Source: Hyposmocoma kahamanoa (taxonomy: Eukaryota > Arthropoda > Insecta > Lepidoptera > Cosmopterigidae). Taken from it: a stretch of DNA of 64,000 nt. The stretch spans positions 2,254,372 to 2,318,371 of the forward strand of contig NW_020653750.1 in assembly GCF_003589595.1 (NCBI RefSeq), in the 5' to 3' direction. Positions 55,590 through 64,000 of this stretch are shown piece by piece. The stretch's first letter is position 1. Each line of letters begins with the position of its first letter. Both the position numbers and the translations under genes were made by a program. Below the pieces are notes generated by a model that did no database searches, was not told where the DNA came from, and was given only the letters and a program-made list of their open reading frames with translations.

Positions 55590-55775
55590 CATCGTCATCA
55601 ACCAATTTAAACGTCCCACTCCTGGCCACGGGTCCTTTCTCAGGCGAGGGTTTAGGTCATAGTCCGCCACGTAGACCCATTGATGTCCATCCAGGTTGGG
55701 GATTTCACACGTTTTCCGAGTATTGTAAACCTTCTTCGCCGTGCAGGTTTCCGCACGATGTATTACGCCCATGGT
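55590..55775 (-). repeat. RTE-related dispersed fragment
   Basis: CTCATCGTCATCAACCAATT, AACGTCCCACTCCTGGCC and GCAGGTTTCCGCACGATG, blocks common in lepidopteran RTE-derived repeats. A scrap of the left part recurs at 44008-44045. Confidence 0.55.
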
Positions 55776-55862
55776 ACATTATAAATGAAATTGCGAAATG
55801 CGCGGCCGGATTGAAAGGCAGTTGGTCTAACCCTTATGTGGTCTGTGGTCAAACCTTTTGGC

Positions 55863-57530
55863 TATTACGGTTTCAAACTCAAACTCAAATAAGCTTTATT
55901 TCATAGATAAGCAAATTACACTTGAAATTGGTTGATTAATACTCATTCATAAGGCAGACTACTCTGAGAAGAATGAGTAAGAAGCTTTACGGGCTTGCTT
56001 TTTGTAAATAGACATATTTATTTGTAGGTACACATTTTTCATTTACAATATTTATTTCAATTAGGTATCTTAGATCGAGACAATCTGCAAGAGTCTATGT
56101 GCACTACCATGGATACTTTAACGGAAGTACACGGAAGCTGTATAATAAATTTTAGTGTAAAGTTTTTTTATTCACTATAGTGCAAAAGCCTTTGTACGAA
56201 TTATGATATTTTTCATTAGATATGCATGACTTACCGTTATACTTTAAAATAAATATTTACAAAAGCAGAACGTCCATACTCGATAGTTAAGTACAAAGTT
56301 TGAATACTCAGTTTGCTTATTCGATTGAAATAAAATTCTTAATTAGCCCTTCGACCGTTTTGTAGTTCTCGACGCCCAATGCAACGGTTTGCTCTGTGGT
56401 TGTTGGATGTGGAACTACCGGGTTTGATCCAAGGCAATCTATTTGTTTCTGGTTTAGGTTATCTGGGTTGAAAATTCAGAGTTAATTTTGTGCATTGATA
56501 TTCATACTACGGGGAAATTCCTTATTTGAAACCAGGCAGTTAGTGTGGTTGTATAGTCCTTTAATTATTATTTCTGTCAAATAAATTGAGAATTCATAAA
56601 GGTACAGACAGGTACATGATTTATAAAGGTGGTATAATTCTGAGTACACCCCATAACCGTCACAACCACGTCACAAGCATTGAAACTTTGTTTTCATAAT
56701 GTTTCGTAGCGTTCTACTTAGTTTGAAATCATTTGAAACTATAAGTAGAATTATTCATCTATGTGAGCCAATGTGTGGAGCAAAATTAGAGAGCTCGCTT
56801 AGGTAGTCCTTACACTTTTCGATGCAAAGTCGACTTGAGCTAATCAGAAAAAGCTTTATGTCCTTTGGGCGTTTCGCTTTGTCTTTCGCTGTAATAACAG
56901 CGAAAGACAAAGCAAAACCATTCACGTAAAATGCAAAAGCAATAGCATTCACGTAAAGCTAATCAATAGATTCAGGCGTTAGAAGGGTTTTGTAGATTGT
57001 TCGACAGTCGTTCGATCAAATTCTTCGTACAATCAACAACCCTGAAGATTCCTTGTAGAGAGGCTAATCACGTGTCGGGATGTTTTTGTGGTGGTATCTG
57101 TGTAGTTGCGCTTGTGTTATTTTATTCATTTTATCCGGAGGGAGAATGAGAAAATGAACTGCATGAAATAAAAAATCAGCACATGCGCAGCAATTTTGCA
57201 CGATTGAACCTCCACTGGGTTCGCGGAGTAACAAATTAATTTATTTCCATTTCTATGGCAGTGTTGGAAGCATGTTTTGCTGCCGACTCAAGTCCATTCC
57301 GCGTCGACAAATTTGGTGAGCTCCTAATATTTTGTGGAGCTGTCGCAGTATAGTTCGCAGCAGTTTATTATGTGCCATTCCATGTTTATTTCGGTTTAGG
57401 AATGTTTTGCTTCAGCTAAATGGTGAAGTTTATTGCGCACCCGTGTATTATATACTTACAAGGCTTAGAGGATGTTTTTGGCACCAGTTCAGTTAACCGA
57501 TTGATATTATTTGATATATTAGTAGCAATA
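55863..57530. other. Intergenic stretch with a possible LINE 3' region
   Basis: Begins ACTCAAACTCAAATAAGCTT, like the 3' regions of some CR1-type elements, then becomes unassigned. Contains the short perfect hairpin at 56876-56913. No supported gene. Confidence 0.4.
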
Positions 57531-57832
57531 GAGCTCTTTGTGAAAGAGTTCGTTCAGGGAAGCATCTTAGTTAATTCTGCCGCTAAGCGGTAATGTGAAC
57601 ATTACTGTGTTCCTGTTTTAAAAGGTACCTAAGGGGTGCTGGTAAAATTATAGGCACATGAGACTTGTCAACTTACGCGTCAGGGTGACGGGCGTAGTGA
57701 CGGTACCTTTCAAATCATTGCGATTTAAAGCTACGAGTGGCACTGCAACTGTTAGGGGCAGACGTGTCGCTTACCAACAGACACGACTTGTTCGTCTCGT
57801 CTCTTGGTATCATAAAAAAATAAACATGCCAT
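57531..57832 (+). repeat. Repeat family A, full-length copy
   Basis: Best copy, about 300 bp: CTCTTTGTGAAAGAGTTCGT, TCTGCCGCTAAGCGGTAATG, GGGTGACGGGCGTAGTGACG, CGAGTGGCACTGCAACTG, ACTTGTTCGTCTCGTCTC, then TTGGTATCATAAAAAAATAA. Ends in an A-rich tail, so it is probably retroposed. Confidence 0.75.
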
Positions 57833-57899
57833 CTTTATGGACAGCGATCGATGGATTGTTAACGTAAAAAAAACCTTTTTAATGCCGTTATATATATAA

Positions 57900-58515
57900 T
57901 TTTGACTGCTTCCGTGGCCGAACGGTTACCATGCTGGTCTGCCACGCCGAGTCTCGGGTTTGATAGCCGGGGCCGGGAGAAGTTGATTTTAATGTTAATA
58001 TTTCTTTACCATTTTTTTTTAGTTTCATCATTATAATTATTATTATTTTATTGTTTTTTTTTTATCCTCCACATAATGTCCATCAATGTCATATCAATAT
58101 TGTTATTTATTGTTATTGTTATCAATGTTGTTTCTTTGTGTTATGTATGTCTTTTAATATATTATGCTATATGCCCTCGTTGACATGTATCCCGCTCAAG
58201 ACCATAGGGATTAGGGAGAGGCTGAAAAACAGCGCTGCGCGGTCTTATCGCCGTGCCAGCATAAGCTGAGCCTCTGCCTTTTGTCTCAAATTTATTTATT
58301 TTGTTGTATTTGATTAATTAGTTTTTAAGGAAGAAAATGTTACGAGACAATAAATGATTTATTATTATTATTATTCTTATTATTATTATTAATTTTTATG
58401 GAATTTGTATGACCTACATTTATTTCTCTTGTGAGTTTGGATGTAATTCGTGGTTGTCTATATGTGTATCCAAGGCAACCGCGATACAGGGTTTCCTTAG
58501 TGCTGGGCTATGAGT
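57900..58515 (+). repeat. SINE S1 copy split by a nested insertion
   Basis: The tRNA-like head (CCGTGGCCGAACGGTTACCA to GGGGCCGGGAGAAG) lies at 57905-57982. The matching tail (TTCTCTTGTGAGTTTGGATG to GATACAGGGTTTCCTTAGTG) lies at 58425-58515. About 430 bp of foreign sequence lies between, ending in AATAAATGATTTATTATTAT and a (TTA)n run. Confidence 0.75.
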
Positions 58516-58561
58516 ATTTGTGTCATTATTTTTATTATCGTGCTGTTTGTGTATTACTGGA

Positions 58562-58800
58562 TTATGACACAATTTTGTGAAAACACAGGTGACAAATTTA
58601 AGGAGCAGAGACTGTCAGACCTGGACGCGAAACGTGATGCTCTCAAGGCTAAGATGCCTGCAGCCACCTATTATTACTATGTTGACGGAGTCCTTACGTG
58701 TCGCCACTATTTGCGAACGTTTACCAATAAGATTGGTTACTGTAGCCATCTAAGGGCACATGAAAGAGCAAACAACCGTAGCTATAATTCTAAACAATAG
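58562..58800 (+). mobile_element. Non-LTR C-terminal zinc-finger fragment
   Basis: The frame reads [20 protein letters not shown] then [20 protein letters not shown], like the C2H2-type finger that ends some non-LTR polyproteins, with the second Cys changed to Arg. Stops at TAG 58798-58800. A host gene fragment is unlikely given the setting. Confidence 0.5.
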
Positions 58801-59284
58801 CAGTCGCTGTAGCCAAAACCGGCTAGGACAAACACACTGGATTATAAAAACATTTAATTCCCTACATGTCAAAATAAATACCTACTTGTAAATCGAAATT
58901 CCTTTAAATGTATTGATATTATTATAAAATTTTTATTACTTGCTTACGTATTTTGCCTTTCTATTGAATCGATTCGCTTGAAAATCGCATCAACATGAAA
59001 ACATTTGTTGTATTGGTATAATGCTCACCGTAAATAAACATTTGCCAACTGACCATTTGGATATATATCATAATTAAAATAGTTGCTGTTAATGTAATGT
59101 AATTATAAGAAATATGTATGAGTTGATATGGGTATTTAAGCGAAAATGTTATTAGTTACGTGGGGTTAATGTTTCATTTGGTATTCAACCAAAATATTCG
59201 GCATTTAACCTGTATTATCACCGAACGTGCGTTTACGGCAAACCTATTTAATAGAAAATGTACGCATCGTTTTGCTTTAAAAGA

Positions 59285-59545
59285 ATTTACGGAGTGCGTA
59301 CCACCTCTCACTTGAGACTGGTGTAGTACCCAGGTCATGGAAGCTTGCAAACGTGCAACGTGTGCCGAAAAAGCGAAGCAGACCTGACTCTGTCATATAG
59401 GTATAGACCTATTTCAGTCACTTTCATACGTTGCAAGACGGACGTGTACACAACAACCATCTCCTGTCATACCTTGAAGACAACGACCTTCTCAGTGATC
59501 GCCAGTACGGATTCCGACGAGGGCGATCTACTGGGGATCTTAGGA
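59285..59545 (+). mobile_element. Non-LTR reverse transcriptase finger fragment
   Basis: Pieces in shifting frames: VPRSWKLANVQRVPKKRSRP, then LLSYLEDNDLLSDRQYGFRR followed by GRST. These are the conserved N-terminal reverse transcriptase motifs; stops interrupt between them. Confidence 0.65.
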
Positions 59546-59575
59546 AATAGATTAAATTAACTAAATTTAGTCCGT

Positions 59576-61774
59576 TTATGTGGTGTGTGTGGTTTCATCG
59601 TAATTTAAGGTAAGTAACCAATAGCGAAGTTTGACTTTCATGTTATATTTGTTTAAGGAAACTATCTTATGTTTGTCGTTTATTTTGTTATACAGGTAAG
59701 AGCTCACACAATGGTACTGTCTTCTAGCGAAGGATGTTCTATAGTCTTCATTGGGGCTAGCTTTAGGTTTACGTCTAGGATAATTGCTATGAATACGTGA
59801 GGAGTAAGCTATGGTACGGTGTCGGCGTACAATTATGTGCAACATAAACAAGTGTCGAACGGTTAGGATTTTTGACTCTCCGTACAGGGAGGTCGTAGAA
59901 TGTCTATAAGGTTTAGATAACATGACTTTTATTACAGCTCTTTGCGCACGTTCTAGTTTTAACAAACTCGTTTTATGCGTGCCACCCCACACTGAGATAC
60001 AATAGCTTTTAATTGACCTGCACAGATAATTACAAACCATATACAACTTATTCTGGTCGGTGCTACAGCGGAGCTTTTTCATAACGAAAATTAATTTTCT
60101 CAGTCTACAGTATACACTGTCGATATGGCTCCGCCAGTTCAGAATCGTCCCCTCGTCGAGAATAATACCAAGGTATTTTAAATATTTAGTTCTTAGGAGT
60201 TCAAGACAAGAGCAAACAACGAAATTCGGTGTGCTTGTATGAGCAGAAACAGAGTAAACGGGAAGTGACTGACCGGATGCGTTTATAGAAAAGGTGATAT
60301 ATTTTGTTTTTTCAACATTTAATGTTAGCAAATTCGTTCTCAACCAGACCATAACAGCCCGAAGAGCCGATTCAGCGTTTACTTTAGCTTCAGTTCAATG
60401 CGACCCAGAAACTGTAAGAGCTGTGTTATCTGCGTAAGTAAAAATTTCACAATTTTTTAATGATAATCTGCAGAGCTCATCAATGTACACCTTAAACAGC
60501 GTCGGGCCCAAAATACTGCCCTGGAGTACTCCATACGATAGTTTAGATTAGTATGTTCCAATTTAACGAATTGAGATCGGTCTGATAGATAGTTTTTAAA
60601 AAGGTCTAGAACGGTTCCACCGATGCCAATGTTTTCCAGCTTATTAAAGAGAATTGAAATTGTCGAAGCCCTTGGAGAGATCAAGAAATGTCTCAATACA
60701 TTTTTTTCTCTCGTCAAGTTTTTTGGGTTATGGATTTTGATAAACAGAAAACACCACCCTCAGTAGATATGTGGGAACGGAAGTCAAATTCGTTGGGTGA
60801 TGTAACTTCAAATTTGTTGAGGAAGGTGTCTAACTTGCTGTTCATGATTCTCTCCATAATCTTCAACAGAGCTGGCTACTGGCCGATGTTGGCCTGTAAT
60901 TGTGTACATTGTTGGCTGGATCGTTCTTGTGTACAGGATGGACAATTGCTTTTTTAAACGCAGCAGGAAAAGTGCCAAAAGAAATGGTCAGGTTACATAA
61001 TTATGTGTGTCAAATGAGCTACAAATACACTACGAATTTAATGATATTAGGGTTTCCTCTAAAATCATTAGATTGTGCATACCATTCCAACCAGTGGCAC
61101 AATTTGTACGCAAGCTGTCGATAGCATTCCGCACTTCAAGTTCGTCCACAAAAATTACCTTTGTACAAATAGACTGGAACTCCACGAGGATAGGCTTTGA
61201 GCTCGTCTTACTTGGTAGTCAATAGGAGTCCCGTATATCGGATAAGGTTAAATCTATTTTCAGTAACTTCGCCATACAACATACACTTTTAATCAAACTG
61301 GTAGTAGATTCTGTATCACTCATAGGCAAATTCCTGATTTCTTCACTTGAGCTGTGGGACTTGAATTCGACGTCCTTAATTTTGTGTTCCAAGGTAGTGA
61401 TATGACTTTGGTCTTCTTTTTTGTTTTTCTAGTTGTTCAATACGGTTTCTCATATCTTCATACATTTTATTACTAAATTCCAACTAAGATTGGATTTCTG
61501 CGTTTAACTTTTTAAATTCCGTGTTTTGCCTGTTTAATTCTTTTATTTCACTGGTTAAATTAGCATATGTTTGTGCTTGTTCCTCTCTCATGGTTTTTAT
61601 TAACTCCTTGATTTCTTCGCATTCGTCCGGGCGTTGCCTCTTTTGCCGTGTTTGGACTCGGGGAAGTATCGGTGGTGAGGTAACCAAGTCCGAAACCGAA
61701 ATCGTTCTTGTAATATTACAGTCTTTAGGTAATAATTTGGGAGACGGTGGCGAAGTGCGATTTACTTTAGGCAT
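59576..61774 (-). mobile_element. Decayed two-ORF non-LTR retrotransposon
   Basis: Read from right to left on the minus strand: 61774-61484 gives MPKVNRTSPPSPKLLPKD and a coiled-coil run IKELIKTMREEQAQTYANLT, fitting an ORF1 product. About 60960-60740 gives MERIMNSKLDTFLNKFEVTS. 60717-60457 gives NKLENIGIGGTVLDLFKNYL, then a frame loss at the palm. 60352-59576 gives LLTLNVEKTKYITF, KYLGIILDEGTILNWRSHID and VWGGTHKTSLLKLERAQRAV. Internal deletions and frameshifts remove the catalytic centre. C-terminal part is related to 18-512. Confidence 0.78.
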
Positions 61775-62071
61775 GCTAATTTAGCCTCTTTGTATATCAA
61801 GTCAATAACGGGTTGTAATAGTACAGATTCCTAAGTGTAATTAGTATGGAGATGGTGAGCTATCGACGCAGGCGGTGGCGCACAAATTCGACGCGTGGAT
61901 AAAAATCGCTGTGAGAATTGCAAGCAGCGTAAGTGAGAGGCGCGGGTGCGGGTGAGGAGTGCCACTGAGGAAAGTCAGTGAATAATTCACCGCTACCTCC
62001 GTATTGTTGGCGTTAGACAATGGAATTTTCAAACTTATTTTACTGATTTCACTGCACATAAACATTAAGTT

Positions 62072-62332
62072 TTGAAACTGATTGCACACACACGTAGGCT
62101 TGGGTTCCACTCCTACGTTGTGGATATTCCAAAGATTCGCACGAAGCGTTATGCTTCCACATTTATATGGCGAACGCCTATGGAGTGGAATTCCCTGCCT
62201 GCAGACTTGTTCCCTGAACGTTATAACTTGGGGCTTTTCAAGGCGAGAGTGAATAGGCATTATTTAGGCGTGTATGCTCCATCGTCGACCTCGTCGTCAC
62301 CACGTTTCCATGGTTACAACACAAGGAAATAA
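62072..62332 (+). mobile_element. Jockey-like LINE C-terminal fragment
   Basis: The frame reads [20 protein letters not shown] then [20 protein letters not shown], the usual tail of Jockey-type polyproteins in Lepidoptera. Stops at TAA 62330. A broken copy is at 27008-27165. Confidence 0.75.
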
Positions 62333-62334
62333 AT

Positions 62335-63620
62335 AGACACTTATTTTATAATAGAGTAACAATTTTAAATATTGTAACCCTTGTGAGAGACTGGAGACCG
62401 TGCTAGACAACTAAACCTGTATTACATCTCACCAGGTCCTCGCCCTCTCTGAGTAGTCTTAAGTAAAGTCTTAAAAGAAAAAACCAATATACTGTCGAGC
62501 AATAAAAATTGTAAATACTATCAATCATACCAAAAAATACATGTAATGTGTGTAAGTTTAGTGTATGTAGATGAGCGAGCGCGAATGTGTGTATTATATA
62601 TATGGAAGTGTGTGAGCGTGTGTGTTGTGTGCGTTAGTGTGTGATGATAAAGAAACATCTTAACATTAACAACAGTTAATCAGATTGTTTAATAAAGTAA
62701 ACCATACAGTAAATTTTTCGTTACCTAAACATTCAAAAATCATACCTGATTGACACTCCTCTTCCGCCAATTTTGTTCAGCTGCCGATCCCTCCGTCCAT
62801 TTGAATCCCCTGTTACGGTCCCCTGCGGTACGCTTATTTTTTTGCTTTTTGGGCTACTTTGTATTTCGAGTGACCGATGGTAGAATTTCTAGTAAATATA
62901 AATACAAATGTAGCTCATAACGATGCCACAAAAACGCATCCGCTGACAGTAAGTATTGCATATATATCTGCATAAAAGATTTTAAATAAAATAAAACAAA
63001 CAAATTGAAGTAAAACAAACAAACTTACTTACAGAATAGACTTCGGTTTCGCCTTAAATTCCCTCGCGAATAAAACTTTATAATAAAGTTCAGAAAGAAT
63101 CGACTTTTATGTGTATACATTTTCTTTTTACTTACTTACTTGCAGATACGTTTGGCATGAAACGCTAGCGAAACCTACACCGATTTTCATAGAAAATTTT
63201 GCAATCATAAAACAACGTTGATGTTAAGTGCTTGTCATTCTGGGTCGACATACTTGAGCTAAACTTGTGCATGGAGTCTTTGTACCTAAATGTTTTCGCA
63301 GAATAAAATATTCCTCATTCACTTTAGTTTACCATATTGCAGGATGTTTATTTCGACTTCACATAAGGTGTTTTTAATTACTAGCTGTACCCGGCATGCA
63401 TTGCAATACCACTGAAAATGTGTGAAGTTCTCAGCCCGCACTAGCCCAAAGTGATGGGCTATGGCATAACCTGTGCCCACCAGTGAGATTTAAATTCTAG
63501 AAACTTTTGCGGCCTCTGGTACAACAAATAACGAAAGAATGAATAATAATGGAATGCATTCTGGAAACACACATAAATATACATTAATACAAAAATGGAA
63601 CACAAAGAAAAATTCTTTTG
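62335..63620. other. Unassigned intergenic stretch
   Basis: No supported gene. Contains a GT-rich low-complexity run at 62545-62645 and an RTE-like 3' scrap at 63415-63490. Confidence 0.4.
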
Positions 63621-63624
63621 ATCC

Positions 63625-63840
63625 TAACTGCCTCTGTGGCCGAACGGTTACCATGCCGGCCTGCCACGCAGGGGTCCCAGGTTCGATTGCCGGGCCGGGA
63701 GACATTTTTGTATGGCCTATATTATTTCTCTTGTGAGTTTGGGTGTAATTTGTGAGTGTTGTGAAGTCTATGTGTGTGTCCATGGCACCCGCGACATAGG
63801 GTTTCCCTAGTGCGGGGCTATGTTGAATGTTAAGTTATTC
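63625..63840 (+). repeat. tRNA-derived SINE (family S1), best copy
   Basis: A-box area TGGCCGAACGGTTACCATG, B-box area CAGGTTCGATTGCCGGGCC, body CTCTTGTGAGTTTGGGTGTA and GCGACATAGGGTTTCCCTAG. About 215 bp. Other copies at 43660-43866 and, split, 57900-58515. Confidence 0.8.
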
Positions 63841-63889
63841 TGGACTCAAATTCACCATATTATCATCTAGTTAGGCGCTGGTAGCTGTA

Positions 63890-64000
63890 AAGGTGTAAAA
63901 AACTATCATAGATTTCTCACAGACGGCAAAAAGTCGTTAAAAACCAAAAAACAAAGATCTGCAATAAGTGTAGAAATTACGTAGCTTAGTTGGGAGAGCG
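63890..64000 (+). repeat. SINE S3 copy cut by the window edge
   Basis: TTTCTCACAGACGGCAAAAA and AACAAAGATCTGCAATAAG match sequence beside the 55180-55325 SINE. The last bases GTAGCTTAGTTGGGAGAGCG form an A box; the B box would lie beyond the window. Confidence 0.6.

Noticed and set aside
63950..64000. Possible true tRNA gene at the right edge
   Set aside because: Only the A-box half is present and the flanking sequence matches a SINE family, so a SINE is more likely.

Overview
This is a eukaryotic window from an insect, most likely a lepidopteran. It is AT-rich, its genes are split by GT-AG introns, and it carries many miniature inverted-repeat elements, tRNA-derived SINEs and RTE/Jockey-type LINE fragments of the kinds common in moths and butterflies. 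The host order is an inference from this repeat content; the gene content shows directly only that it is an animal.

One host gene dominates: a complete TAF1 (TFIID subunit 1) gene on the + strand, from the ATG at 1334 to the stop at 40382. I followed it through 35 coding exons. Every junction is GT-AG, all phases agree, and the coding sum is 5,595 nt (1,864 residues), close to the usual TAF1 length. Domain order: N-terminal TBP-binding segment (exon 1), the large conserved TAF1 core with its histone-acetyltransferase/TAF7-binding region and winged helix (exons 9-19), a zinc knuckle (exon 24), two bromodomains (exons 25-29), two AT-hooks (exons 30 and 31) and an acidic tail. A 400-base assembly gap (33281-33680) lies inside intron 26 and removes no coding sequence.

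The TAF1 introns are loaded with transposons: a SWIM-finger transposase remnant and a TTAA-ending repeat (intron 8), a 231-bp TA-flanked MITE (intron 10), Harbinger-like MITEs (introns 12, 16, 22), non-LTR fragments (introns 10, 13, 15, 23), an almost intact Tc1 element broken mainly by one stop codon and one frameshift (intron 22), a hAT-like MITE (intron 24), a TTAA foldback next to the gap (intron 26), and palindromic elements (introns 28, 29).

From 1 to 1333 there is an antisense non-LTR fragment and a short tandem duplication. From 40.4 kb to 64 kb I find no host gene, only degraded LINEs (RTE, Jockey/CR1-like), SINEs (one nested insertion), a 300-bp repeat family of unknown type in many copies, a minisatellite, and unassigned AT-rich DNA. 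I saw no undescribed multi-gene system. The most interesting host feature is a 57-nt frame-neutral AT-hook exon in TAF1, which parallels the alternatively spliced AT-hook exon known from Drosophila.
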